Part shown: one piece after another, positions 17,506 through 25,724 of the stretch
Position numbering within the stretch: position 1 is the first letter of the stretch
Layout of the letters: the number at the start of each line of letters is the position of its first letter
From: Lacihabitans soyangensis
GTDB lineage: Bacteria > Bacteroidota > Bacteroidia > Cytophagales > Spirosomataceae
Assembly (NCBI RefSeq): GCF_024343775.1
Contig: NZ_RJUF01000001.1
Location: forward strand, 1 to 64,000
Length of the DNA stretch: 64,000 nucleotides
Reading direction: 5' to 3'
Position numbers and translations under genes: made by a program
The notes under the pieces: model-generated
The model's database searches: none
Told to the model about the DNA's origin: nothing
The model's input: only the letters and a program-made list of their open reading frames with translations

Positions 17506-19467
17506 TTATTTTGTGAAGCTCAATCCAAATAATGCTGTAAATGGTCTAGACGAATAGCCGTAAACCTCGGTAAATGATTTATTTGTAATGTTTTGGATGT
17601 TCAGAAATAATCCAACCGTCTCATTTATTTTATAATTCCAGTTGGTATGTATTTGTGTAAAACCATCAAGAATTACTGCCTCGTTGGCAAATGTCGCACT
17701 GTTATAAAACAAATCGTTTCTTTTGCTTAAATGTTGAGCAGTTACCGAACCTTTGAGTTTTGTACTAATGCTGTAAGACGCTGTAAGATTAAAATTGTGA
17801 TTTGGTCTTCTCAGAAAAGCATTGATTTCTTTGGCGAATGATTTTAAATCATCAGATATTTTGCCATCCAAGAAAGTATAATTGCCTGAAAATGTGAATT
17901 TCTTGCAGTTTAAGTTTCCGTCAACTTCCAGCCCTTGGTTCTTTTGTTCAGCTAGATTGGTGTATTGCCCATAGGGTGGTTGGTTTGTTGAAAGAAACGA
18001 AATAAGGTCAGTATATTGCCTATTAAAATATACCATTCTCAAGTAATTCGACTTCGATTTTCCGAAAAACTGCCAGCCCAAATCAACAGTTTTAGCATTT
18101 TCAGGCTTCAAGTCAAGATTGCCATATGGCGAATACAATTGATACAAAGCGGGATTCTTAAAACTACTCGAAGCAGTTGCAAAAAACTTGATGTAGTCGT
18201 TTACCACAAAAAATGGATTTACGGAATAGGTGAAGTTATTGCCGTAAACAGAATGATTGTTCAACCTTCCGCCTAATTCCAATCCTAGTCCGTTTACTAG
18301 ATTTACATTTAAAGAACTATATACGCTTTGGTTATCTATGTTGGCCATATCCGCCAAAATTGGAGTGTCAGTATAAGGCCCAAAGGCACTTATTGAAAAG
18401 TAGTCATAAGCCATGTTCTGGGCTCGGTAATCGGCTCCGATAAGCCATTCTGTTGTCTTGTGCAATTTGAAATTTGTAAAAATCTCTGCATAAGAGGCTT
18501 TGGATGTGTAATCTGTGTTTGAATATTTTGCAAAGGCACTTGCTACTACGTCGCTACTGTCGTTTTTGAAATTTCGGTAAGTTTGGTTATATAAATAATT
18601 GAAAACCAACTTTCCTTTAGGTAATTCCAATGTTAATCCACCTCCAACTTGATTGTTTTTGCTCAAATACGTATAATCTTTATCGTCCACAAATGCACCT
18701 TCGTCTAGATCAGTTTTGTAGGTATTGAATCTGTATAATCCATTAATGCTTAGTTTTTTAGTTAATTCATGGGTAATAGAAAGCTGAGAGTTTGAGGTTT
18801 TGAATCCATCGTTTTCAAACTTGTCTGCATCGTTTTTTGTTGCGGCTGTTGAAAAACCTCCCGTGCTAGCCAACGACTGTGAGAAATTATAGTTCGTTCT
18901 GTTTAAAGTGCCAAAAATACCAAAGTTAGCCTGTAAAGTATTCTGAGTTCCTGCAGCTAAACTGGCCGAAATGCTTTGTTTTTCTTGGCTTTTTCGGTTG
19001 GTAATGATGTTTACTACACCACCGATAGCGTCTGAACCATAAAGACTCGACTGCCCATTTTTCATGATTTCTATTCGCTCAATTTGTTGCAACGATAATA
19101 GATTAATGTCGAAAGTGCTTCCAATTCCCGAGGCCTCATTGACTGGAACCCCGTCTACGAGTATCAAAGTGTGGCCAAAATTTACACCTCTTAGAGATAC
19201 ATTTTGTGTACTCCCAGCGGTTTGCCCGCTACCAATTACCATTACACCCACTTGCTGGCTTAGGAGCTGACCGAGACTTAGACCGACATTTGCCTTAATT
19301 ACCGAGTCCCCGATTACCGTAAGGACTTTTCCTGTTTGATCCAATTTTTGCGGATACTTGTTGGCTGTGATGACCACATCTTGTAATTGGTTTTCAGACT
19401 GTGAAAACGCGAAATTTACTTGCAGGCAGAAACCTACAAAAAGGACTTTTTTGAATGTTTGAAACAT
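17506..19467 (-). CDS. btuB: TonB-dependent vitamin B12 receptor (BtuB-like)
   Basis: 653 residues. The signal peptide is 'VLFVGFCLQVNFAFSQ'. The plug domain (about 28-140) carries 'LQDVVITANKYPQKLDQTG' as TonB box and N-terminal plug, 'GVSLRGVNFGHTLILVDGVPVNE' (abbreviated: RGVNFGHTLILVDG) and 'IERIEIMKNGQSSLYGSDAIGGVVNI' (abbreviated: GSDAIGGVVNI). The remainder is a 22-strand-type beta barrel ending with an aromatic residue near the C-terminus (LFGLSFTK). BtuB identity is supported by the cobalamin riboswitch directly upstream. It would import cobalamin or cobinamide across the outer membrane with TonB-ExbBD energy. No other B12 transport gene is adjacent. Confidence 0.9.
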   Translation of the reverse strand: MFQTFKKVLFVGFCLQVNFAFSQSENQLQDVVITANKYPQKLDQTGKVLTVIGDSVIKANVGLSLGQLLSQQVGVMVIGSGQTAGSTQNVSLRGVNFGHTLILVDGVPVNEASGIGSTFDINLLSLQQIERIEIMKNGQSSLYGSDAIGGVVNIITNRKSQEKQSISASLAAGTQNTLQANFGIFGTLNRTNYNFSQSLASTGGFSTAATKNDADKFENDGFKTSNSQLSITHELTKKLSINGLYRFNTYKTDLDEGAFVDDKDYTYLSKNNQVGGGLTLELPKGKLVFNYLYNQTYRNFKNDSSDVVASAFAKYSNTDYTSKASYAEIFTNFKLHKTTEWLIGADYRAQNMAYDYFSISAFGPYTDTPILADMANIDNQSVYSSLNVNLVNGLGLELGGRLNNHSVYGNNFTYSVNPFFVVNDYIKFFATASSSFKNPALYQLYSPYGNLDLKPENAKTVDLGWQFFGKSKSNYLRMVYFNRQYTDLISFLSTNQPPYGQYTNLAEQKNQGLEVDGNLNCKKFTFSGNYTFLDGKISDDLKSFAKEINAFLRRPNHNFNLTASYSISTKLKGSVTAQHLSKRNDLFYNSATFANEAVILDGFTQIHTNWNYKINETVGLFLNIQNITNKSFTEVYGYSSRPFTALFGLSFTK

Positions 19468-19544
19468 TTGTTTTTTGTAAAAAAATAAAAAAAGGGCGAC
19501 CGCTCGTTGCTACACATCCACCGTATGACAGCAAAAAGGATAAT

Positions 19545-19735
19545 TTTGGGGCAGGTCTCCTGGCTTGGTTTTTCATTTTTGCCTTCCCAATAAGTTTTTG
19601 CTTATCAGTGGCTTAGTGGTAAAATGAAGCAAATAAACCGCACAGTTGCGGGGACAGCTCACGACTTCAACGTGATTCCCTATTATTCATTCGATGCAAG
19701 AAATGCATCTTTGAACCCTAAAACTGAGGCAAAGG
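19545..19735 (-). promoter_or_regulatory. Cobalamin (B12) riboswitch
   Basis: On the minus strand the leader carries the universal B12-box GCCAGGAGACCTGCC (about 19551-19565). It also has the conserved core GAGCTGTCCCCGCAACTG with a preceding GGGAATCACG segment (about 19637-19680). The upstream TTGCCTC pairing element lies near 19730. It ends ~80 nt before the btuB start, so binding of adenosylcobalamin should shut down receptor expression at the level of translation or termination. Confidence 0.95.
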
Positions 19736-19819
19736 TATGATGAAAATTTGGTACAAATTTCGTTGACACGGAATATTTTGTAAGTTTGAGCTGGTACTAA
19801 ATCTAAAAAAATAAAAGTT

Positions 19820-20164
19820 ATGAAAGGTTGGATGTATATTCTTGAATGTTCTGATGGGTCATTTTATACCGGAAGTACGATAGATTTACTTAAAAGATTT
19901 GATGAACATCAGGCCGGTCTTGGTGCCAATCACACAAGTAAAAGGTTACCTGTGAAGTTGATTTACTTTGAGGAATTCGATAGGATTGATGAGGCATTTA
20001 ATAGAGAAAAGCAAATTCAAGGTTGGTCAAGGGCCAAGAAACTTGCATTAATGCAAAAGAACTTTAACCAACTTCATGAACTGGCAGCATGTCTGAATAA
20101 TTCACATTCTTCGAGGTATGAGTTTGAGAAGGCCATTAAAGCTAAAATTGAAGAAAAGCATTAA
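19820..20164 (+). CDS. GIY-YIG nuclease superfamily protein
   Basis: 114 residues, a single-domain UPF0213-type GIY-YIG protein. The motif appears as 'MYILECSDGSFYTGST', with Arg in 'LLKRFDEHQAG' and the later 'FNREKQIQGWSRAKKLALM', which holds the conserved Glu/Arg. Stand-alone members are very common in Bacteroidota, and their substrate is unproven (structure-specific DNA ends are suspected). The stop codon touches the repeat array that fills the gap to the next gene. Confidence 0.9.
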   Translation: MKGWMYILECSDGSFYTGSTIDLLKRFDEHQAGLGANHTSKRLPVKLIYFEEFDRIDEAFNREKQIQGWSRAKKLALMQKNFNQLHELAACLNNSHSSRYEFEKAIKAKIEEKH

Positions 20165-20670
20165 TTGTCTTCGGCTAATTTCGGCAAGCTCAATGACCAC
20201 CGATCAGACAACAGGGCGGTCACTGAGCTGAGACGACGTGCGGTCACTGAGCGAAGTCGACGTTCGATGACTGAGCGAAGTCGACGTTCGGTCACTGAGC
20301 GTAGTCGAAGTGACATTGCGGTTATTGGCTACGCCTCCGCTCCGACAACGGTGAGGTCACTGAGCGAAGTCGACGTTCGGTCACTGAGCGTAGTCGAAGT
20401 GACATTGCATTTATTGTCTTCGGCTCCGCTCAGACAACGGTGTGGTCACTGAGCGGAGTCGAAGTGCGGTTACTGAGCGTAGTCTAAGTGACATTTGAGT
20501 TATTGTCTTCGGCTCTGCTCAGACAACGGTGCGGTCACTGAGCGTAGTCGAAGTGCGGTCACTGAGCGAAGTCGAAGTGACATTTGAGTTATTGTCTTCG
20601 GCTCCGCTCAGACAACGGTGCGGTCACTGAGCGTAGTCGAAGTGCGGTCACTGAGCGAAGTCGAAGACAT
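20165..20670. repeat. Palindromic repeat array, 89-bp period
   Basis: About a dozen copies of CTGAGCGnAGnCGAAG are mixed with inverted copies of the same core (CTTCGGCTCCGCTCAG). Forward cores usually sit between CA and TG (CACTGAG...CGAAGTG). The inverted ones sit between TTGT and ACAA. The right part is organised in units starting at 20411, 20500 and 20589, an exact 89-bp spacing. Each unit is one TTGT/ACAA palindrome and two CACT/AGTG palindromes. The left part is more degraded. The array lies between converging genes and runs into the 3' end of the CDS 20648-21877. A related copy sits at 48019-48066. Confidence 0.9.
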
Positions 20671-21877
20671 ACTCATGCGGCAAAACTCCATCAACTTGCT
20701 CGTTCCATGGTAATCCATGCACATTTAGCAATTCCATAAATGGATCTGGATTGAGTTCTTCAACGTTATAAACGCCAGGTTTCATCCATTCTTCATTGGT
20801 GAGCATCAACATGGCTCCAATCATTGCCGGCACACCGGTGGTGTAAGAAACGGCCTGTGATCTTACCTCTTTGTAGGCTTCAGCATGGTTGCAGTTGTTC
20901 CACACATAATAAGTTCGGTCTTTGCCATCTTTTATTCCTTTTATCTGGCAACCTATAGAGGTTTGTCCTGTATAATTTCCCCCCAAAGACTCTGGTGCTG
21001 GAAGGACGGCTTTCAAGAATTCGAGTGGCACAATATCCATACCTTGGAACTTGATAGGAGCTATGCTCGTCATGCCGACGTTTTCCAAAACTTGCAAATG
21101 CGTAATATATGCTTGACCAAAAGTCATCCAGAATCTTGCTCTTTTCAAAGTCGGGAAGTTCTTTACCAAGGACTCCAATTCTTCATGATAAAGTACATAC
21201 GACTCTTTCGGGCCAATATTTGGGTAATCTATGGCTTTGTGAATAGACATAGCTGGTATTTCTACCCATTTGCCATTTTCCCAATAACGGCCTGGCTGAG
21301 TGATTTCTCTGATATTTATTTCAGGGTTGAAGTTTGTCGCAAAGGCCTTTCCATGGTCACCCGCATTGCAGTCGATGATATCCAAGTAGTGCATTTCGTC
21401 GAAGTAGTGTTTGTTGGCATAGGCGGTAAATGCTTGTGTAACACCTGGGTCGAAACCACAACCTAATAGTGCCATTAATCCAGCAGACTTAAATCGCTCT
21501 TGATAAGCCCATTGCCAGCTGTATTCAAACTTCGCCACGTCTTTTGGCTCATAATTGGCGGTATCCAAATAATGCACGCCAGTTTCTAGACAAGCGTCCA
21601 TAATGGTTAGGTCTTGGTACGGAAGAGCCACATTGATAACCATTTTTGGTCCGAAAGATTTAATCAAGGCAACCAACTCAGGCACATTATCGGCATCAAC
21701 AGAAGCGGTTTTAATGCTTACACCATGCATTTCTTTTATTTCAGACGCAATTCTCTCACATTTGCTAACTGTACGGCTGGCCAACATGATTTCGGTAAAA
21801 ACGTTCGAGTTTAAGGCACATTTGTGAGCTACAACTGTTCCAACTCCACCGGCACCAATTATTAGAACTTTAGACAT
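20648..21877 (-). CDS. Carboxynorspermidine/carboxyspermidine synthase (saccharopine dehydrogenase family)
   Basis: 409 residues, Lys1/CANSDH type. The N-terminal Rossmann motif is 'VLIIGAGGVGTVVAHKCA'. Other family motifs are 'VINVALPYQDLTIMDACLE', 'GCGFDPGVTQAFTAYA' and 'DCNAGDHGKAFATNFNPEIN'. It reductively condenses aspartate beta-semialdehyde with putrescine (or diaminopropane) using NADPH; NspC (16278-17414) then decarboxylates the product to spermidine or norspermidine. The last five residues (FDFAQ) and the TGA stop are encoded by a copy of the intergenic repeat, so the original 3' end appears to have been replaced. Cytoplasmic. Confidence 0.93.
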   Translation of the reverse strand: MSKVLIIGAGGVGTVVAHKCALNSNVFTEIMLASRTVSKCERIASEIKEMHGVSIKTASVDADNVPELVALIKSFGPKMVINVALPYQDLTIMDACLETGVHYLDTANYEPKDVAKFEYSWQWAYQERFKSAGLMALLGCGFDPGVTQAFTAYANKHYFDEMHYLDIIDCNAGDHGKAFATNFNPEINIREITQPGRYWENGKWVEIPAMSIHKAIDYPNIGPKESYVLYHEELESLVKNFPTLKRARFWMTFGQAYITHLQVLENVGMTSIAPIKFQGMDIVPLEFLKAVLPAPESLGGNYTGQTSIGCQIKGIKDGKDRTYYVWNNCNHAEAYKEVRSQAVSYTTGVPAMIGAMLMLTNEEWMKPGVYNVEELNPDPFMELLNVHGLPWNEQVDGVLPHEYVFDFAQ

Positions 21878-22289
21878 TTATTTGTAGATAGTTTTGATTC
21901 GGGTGCAAAAATACTAAATGCAGGAAATATGTAACACATATTTTTGGTTAATGAAGTATTAATTAATCAAATAGTCTTTAAGCGTTCTTTTGGACCAAAT
22001 ATTTTTTATAATTTGCAGCCCTACCATTTGGTCTTGAAAATATATTGATACTATTTATCCAGCTTTGAAAATACATAGAGATTGAACTTTCCTTTAACCT
22101 CGCTCAATAATTATCCGAAGTATCGAAATTTTCGACAACATTTTTATGTGCCAGAATTTTTTAGAATGTCCCCTTTTAATAAAATTCTTAGAATTTAATT
22201 ATTTAAGGGAGACAAAATTAAATTTCCTTCGTTAATGTTGTTGGGTGGCATAGAAATTGGCGTAACACTAACATTAATTGACAGAAGCT

Positions 22290-22385
22290 ATGACTGTAAA
22301 AAGATTTTTTATATTAATCGAGAATTTTAAGTTAGTGGTTGCGACAGTATTTTTTATTGCTGTGCTTTCGAATGCAATTTTTTGA
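22290..22385 (+). CDS. Possible 31-residue membrane peptide
   Basis: ATG opens a 31-codon frame: a short charged start (MTVKRFF) followed by one hydrophobic stretch (LVVATVFFIAVLSNAIF). No homologue recognised. With the second small ORF 60 bp downstream it could be a pair of small membrane proteins or type I toxin-like peptides. Nothing but length, composition and pairing supports it. Confidence 0.3.
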   Translation: MTVKRFFILIENFKLVVATVFFIAVLSNAIF

Positions 22386-22444
22386 TTTTTTCTTCGAAGG
22401 TCAGATTTCTGATATTTTTCGAGCCTTAATATACCTATAAAGCA

Positions 22445-22537
22445 ATGTCTGAAATTTATAAAAAAATCTTGCAAAACATAGAAATCATTATCTACATTAT
22501 AATTTTTGTAGTGGCTATTTATATGATTTTGTCTTAA
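22445..22537 (+). CDS. Possible 30-residue membrane peptide
   Basis: ATG opens a 30-codon frame. A charged amphipathic N-terminus (MSEIYKKILQNIE) is followed by an uninterrupted hydrophobic helix (IIIYIIIFVVAIYMILS). The K/E head plus single membrane span is the look of small stress or type I toxin-like peptides. No homologue recognised, and chance in AT-rich DNA cannot be excluded. Confidence 0.35.
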   Translation: MSEIYKKILQNIEIIIYIIIFVVAIYMILS

Positions 22538-22783
22538 AAACACAAGTCGGTGTAAGCTTCCAAGGTTCCTTTAATTTTCGAAAGAAAATGAAACCAAATC
22601 TTGATATTACAAATACCCCGACAATTCGACTCAAATGATTTTGTGATTTGATTTCCTACCATCTTCATGAAATATTCTAAAATGCGGGGTAATCGTTTTA
22701 AATTATTAAATTTCAGAAATTTCTAAGTTTGGTTTTTCAAAACCAAGGTTAAATGTTCTCTGGTTTGTTATAAATATCTAATA

Positions 22784-23521
22784 ATGAATAAAATCAATAT
22801 CACTTTACTGTCTGTGTTATTAACATTTTTTGGCTGTGCTGAAAAAAAAGTAGGTAACAACGAACTCTCAGAGTCTGAAAAAGAGGACGGTTGGAAATTA
22901 CTCTTCGATGGCAAAACCACCAAAGGTTGGCATTTGTACAACAAAGCCGACGCACCCTCCGCTTGGATGGTAAAAGATGGAGAGTTGTTTTGTAATCCTG
23001 ACACTTTTGAAGTAGAACACGGCGATCTAGTTTCGGATGCCGAATATGCCAATTTCGAACTCAAATTTGACTGGAAAATTACCACGGCGGGCAACAGTGG
23101 GGTTTTTATAAATGTCGTTGAAAATGATACCATTCCTAGAGCTTGGGCGTCGGGTCCTGAATATCAATTGCTTGATCACGAGGGTATTGGTAAAGATTAT
23201 CTAAAGGATTCGACCAAATGGGCTGCATGCTTATATGGCTTCATGCCTCAAAAAAACGTCTCGAAACCAAAACCAGCAGGTGAGTGGAATCAGTCGAAAA
23301 TTGTCCAAGACTCTGGTAAAATTCAGTTTTACTTAAATGGTATTTTGACTGCTGAACAAGATTTAAACTCGGAAGCTTGGAAAGCCATGGTGGCGAAGAG
23401 CGGATTTAAGTATTTTCCGTTGTTTGGTAAAAGCATTAAAGGTCGTTTGGCCCTGCAAGATTGGTCAAAAGGTGTTTCCTTTAGGAATATTAAGATCCAA
23501 CAACATTATTGGGCTCCCTGA
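22784..23521 (+). CDS. DUF1080 (3-keto-disaccharide hydrolase fold) lipoprotein
   Basis: 245 residues. The N-terminus has a lipoprotein signal with lipobox 'LTFFGC' (Cys at about 17). The domain of family DUF1080, a concanavalin-like beta-sandwich related to glycoside hydrolase 16, begins at 'WKLLFDGKTTKGWH'. It carries 'NSGVFINV' and 'GPEYQLLDHEG', which are typical of the family. Members include 3-keto-glycoside hydrolases, so a periplasmic or outer-membrane role in sugar breakdown is likely. The substrate is unknown and no sugar oxidoreductase is adjacent. Its stop lies 1 bp from the converging gene 23523-24002. Confidence 0.9.
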   Translation: MNKINITLLSVLLTFFGCAEKKVGNNELSESEKEDGWKLLFDGKTTKGWHLYNKADAPSAWMVKDGELFCNPDTFEVEHGDLVSDAEYANFELKFDWKITTAGNSGVFINVVENDTIPRAWASGPEYQLLDHEGIGKDYLKDSTKWAACLYGFMPQKNVSKPKPAGEWNQSKIVQDSGKIQFYLNGILTAEQDLNSEAWKAMVAKSGFKYFPLFGKSIKGRLALQDWSKGVSFRNIKIQQHYWAP

Positions 23522-23522
23522 G

Positions 23523-24002
23523 TTAAGTTCGGGCGATAATTTCAGAGGCTACTTTTTTAAGTTCAGAAATAGAAGTCCTGGAACTAAGTTTATTAACTTT
23601 CAGACGAACTATTTCATTGCCTTTTCGAGCAATTACGAGGCCGAAATTCTCCTTGTCCGTATGAAAAAACGCTTCATCTCCGATGTCTTCAATTTTCTCG
23701 AAACCACTTGAGGTTTGATTGGACATCTTAAATTCATCAAAAGTCTTATTGGCAGAGAGTTCACTTTCGTAACTCTCAAAAATAAAATAAAGGGCATGGT
23801 TTGCATTTGAGCTGCCAATGTGTGTACTCTTATATTTGTGACCACCAACTTTGGTTTCGTTTCCGCTTTCTATGAGTTGACATGTTTCCCCTAAAATCCT
23901 TTCGGCCTCTTGAATGGTCAGTTTATGGCCGCCAAATACATCTTTATCGGTTTTCGAAAAAATCAAAAAAGGAAAAAGAAGGACCAGAATTAAGCTTTTC
24001 AT
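23523..24002 (-). CDS. Exported protein of unknown function
   Basis: 159 residues. The N-terminal signal peptide is 'LILVLLFPFLIFSKTDK'. The mature part has mixed alpha/beta character, with 'LTIQEAERILGETCQLIES' and a C-terminal 'LKKVASEIIART' helix. No family recognised. Probably periplasmic. Confidence 0.7.
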   Translation of the reverse strand: MKSLILVLLFPFLIFSKTDKDVFGGHKLTIQEAERILGETCQLIESGNETKVGGHKYKSTHIGSSNANHALYFIFESYESELSANKTFDEFKMSNQTSSGFEKIEDIGDEAFFHTDKENFGLVIARKGNEIVRLKVNKLSSRTSISELKKVASEIIART

Positions 24003-24219
24003 GATATTATGATTTTAAGCTGAACAACGTTACTATTTAAAGATAAACTAATTGGCCTTTTGTTGCAAATATTTGGATTATTTATTTTGGCAATTCTGCA
24101 GGAGTACTTCTCTGTCTATTAGGTCTTTATCTTGGTGGTTCTCTTACTTTAATATTTTTGACAATTTGAATAGTTTAAGATCTGAGAATCGAAAAATTTA
24201 ATTCTCAAAAGAAAACATA

Positions 24220-24253
24220 AAAAAACCTACCCAGGTTGCTGGATAGGTTTTTT
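24220..24253 (-). terminator. Terminator downstream of fasciclin gene
   Basis: CCTA-C-CCAG (24226-24234) pairs with CTGG-A-TAGG (24239-24247) around GTTG, with one C/A mismatch, and is flanked by A-run and T-run. It suits the fasciclin gene ending at 24270 on the minus strand. Confidence 0.8.
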
Positions 24254-24269
24254 CAAAATTCGAGAAGAA

Positions 24270-24776
24270 TTATTTTGGTAATACCACCGAGTCAATTACG
24301 TGCACCACACCATTTGTACCCTTCAAATCTGCAGCGACAACTGTAGCCATTCCACCGTTTTCGTCTGTAATAACTACCTTACCACCAGATAATTTTACGC
24401 TTAGCTTACCACCACTTACTGTAGTTACGTTTGCTGTACCATTTCCAGCTTTTATGGCGGCTATTACTGCATTGGCGTCGAGATTTCCGCTTACTACGTG
24501 ATAAGTTAAAATCTTTGCCAGTTGGGCTTTATTTTCAGGTTTCAGCAAAGTTGCCACCGTACCTTCAGGTAGTTTGGCAAATGCAGCATTAGTAGGAGCA
24601 AAAACAGTAAATGGACCAGCACCTTTGAGTGTGCCCACTAAATCAGCAGCTTTTACAGCGGCAACTAAGGTAGTATGATCGGGCGAACCAATGGCGATGT
24701 CAACGACATCTTTGGTTTGAGAGAAGGCAAACATTGGTGCGAACACCAAGAACAGAGCAGTCATTAAATTTTTCAT
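24270..24776 (-). CDS. Fasciclin (FAS1) domain protein, secreted
   Basis: 168 residues from the ATG at 24776. This start is chosen because it places the signal peptide 'MTALFLVFAPMFAFSQ' at the N-terminus; a frame extending to 24821 would add 15 non-signal residues. One FAS1 domain fills the rest. Visible are 'DHTTLVAAVKAADLVGTL', the H1 motif 'PFTVFAPTNAAFAKLP', 'YHVVSGNLDANAVI' and the H2-like end 'GTNGVVHVIDSVVLP'. FAS1 proteins mediate cell or polysaccharide adhesion outside the cell. Monocistronic with its own terminator. Confidence 0.93.
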   Translation of the reverse strand: MKNLMTALFLVFAPMFAFSQTKDVVDIAIGSPDHTTLVAAVKAADLVGTLKGAGPFTVFAPTNAAFAKLPEGTVATLLKPENKAQLAKILTYHVVSGNLDANAVIAAIKAGNGTANVTTVSGGKLSVKLSGGKVVITDENGGMATVVAADLKGTNGVVHVIDSVVLPK

Positions 24777-25115
24777 ACTATTATTTAGTTTAATGATGAT
24801 GTAACTTTGGTGCTCTCGCATTGTTCGAAAGAAAGATGTTATTACATGAATTTTAAGGTGATTTTAATGTGATGGATTTGTTCTATGGTTTTTCAGCCAA
24901 GAATTGGGGAAATGAATCTGAAGATGATATTAGAACGAACTCAATTTTTTTTGAATAGCTTAATTTTTTTTGAAACTTAAGAAGATATGAATCTCAATTT
25001 ATATTCAAAATGTTGCACAGCATTGATTATTTACCAAGGTTTAGAGTTGTCAGCATGTATTCTTTCTGTTTCAAACTATGGCAGTTTCTTACGACCTAAT
25101 TTTAAAACATTACTA
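24777..25115. other. 339-bp gap upstream of fasciclin gene
   Basis: AT-rich sequence between the fasciclin gene start and the end of the TonB-like gene. Frames here (for example from 24987) have no family features. It presumably holds the fasciclin promoter. I see no repeats or RNA elements. Confidence 0.4.
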
Positions 25116-25487
25116 TTATTCCAGCTTAAGGCAGGCAATAGGGATTTTTTCAAAACTGTCAATCGCAACACCATTTATTTTTGCGGGAATCCATTTTGGC
25201 ATTGATTTAAAAACCTTAATTATTTCTTCATCTATTCCAAAACCAGGACTTTTCAAGATTTCAATATTATCTAAAGTACCTTCTTTCTTTACTCGAAAAC
25301 TAACTACAATTTTTCCTGAAATTCCCGCATCCTGAAATTCTTTCGGCACTTTTAAATTTTGTCCTATAAACTTAAGCATTTCGGTGTTTCCACCTGGAAA
25401 TTGGGCTCTTGTTGTTTCTTTTGCTATTTCTATTTGTTTTACATAAGAAAAAAATGGTATCAAAATGAGGGCTACTATACTTATCAT
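25116..25487 (-). CDS. TonB C-terminal domain protein (small energy-transducer-like)
   Basis: 123 residues. An N-terminal hydrophobic segment (ISIVALILIPFFSYV) acts as anchor or signal. A complete TonB C-terminal domain follows ('FPGGNTEMLKFIGQNL', 'GISGKIVVSFRVKKEG', 'MPKWIPAKINGV'). It lacks the long Pro-rich spacer of true TonB, so it cannot obviously span the periplasm. It begins 1 bp after the stop of the collagen-like lipoprotein gene and is probably translated with it. Confidence 0.87.
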   Translation of the reverse strand: MISIVALILIPFFSYVKQIEIAKETTRAQFPGGNTEMLKFIGQNLKVPKEFQDAGISGKIVVSFRVKKEGTLDNIEILKSPGFGIDEEIIKVFKSMPKWIPAKINGVAIDSFEKIPIACLKLE

Positions 25488-25488
25488 T

Positions 25489-25683
25489 TCATTTTATATT
25501 AATATTCAAGCCCCCATTTTGACCATCCTTGCCGTCTTCGCCATCTTTGCCATTTTCACCCTTTCCACCTTTTCCGCCATTGCCACCAAAGAGATTAGGT
25601 TTCTTTGGCCTTTCAGAACTGTTCTTGTTTATGGTACAAGATGAAAATATTATGATTAAGCAAACAACCAATATTCGTTTCAT
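25489..25683 (-). CDS. Small collagen-like lipoprotein
   Basis: 64 residues. The lipoprotein signal has lipobox 'IFSSC' (Cys16). After a short linker there are nine uninterrupted Gly-X-Y triplets (GGN GGK GGK GEN GKD GED GKD GQN GGL), then LNINIK. The K/D/E-rich triplets are typical of bacterial collagen-like sequences. It is attached to the envelope and lies immediately upstream of the TonB-like gene. Function unknown. Nine triplets would be short for a stable triple helix on its own. Confidence 0.75.
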   Translation of the reverse strand: MKRILVVCLIIIFSSCTINKNSSERPKKPNLFGGNGGKGGKGENGKDGEDGKDGQNGGLNINIK

Positions 25684-25724
25684 ATTGATTTAAATTTAAT
25701 TAGAAAAACTAAATTCAAATTCCA

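Larger units (their letters stand above)
21878..22783. other. 906-bp region without a conventional gene
   Basis: AT-rich. It holds two tiny predicted membrane-peptide ORFs (22290-22385 and 22445-22537) and a perfect hairpin, TTGGTTTT-TC-AAAACCAA, at 22729-22746, about 38 bp before the DUF1080 gene. A minus-strand ORF at 22274-22543 has no recognisable features and is treated as chance. No RNA family was recognised. Confidence 0.6.

Noticed and set aside
19394-19576. 60-residue minus-strand ORF upstream of btuB
   Set aside because: It lies inside the cobalamin riboswitch and its downstream leader; the reading frame is a by-product of the conserved RNA sequence.
20165-20452. 95-residue plus-strand ORF rich in RRRAVTERSRRS
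   Set aside because: It is a translation of the palindromic repeat array; the repetitive residues come from the repeat period.
22274-22543. 89-residue minus-strand ORF
   Set aside because: No family features, low complexity, and antisense to the two small membrane ORFs; it is no better than chance in AT-rich DNA.
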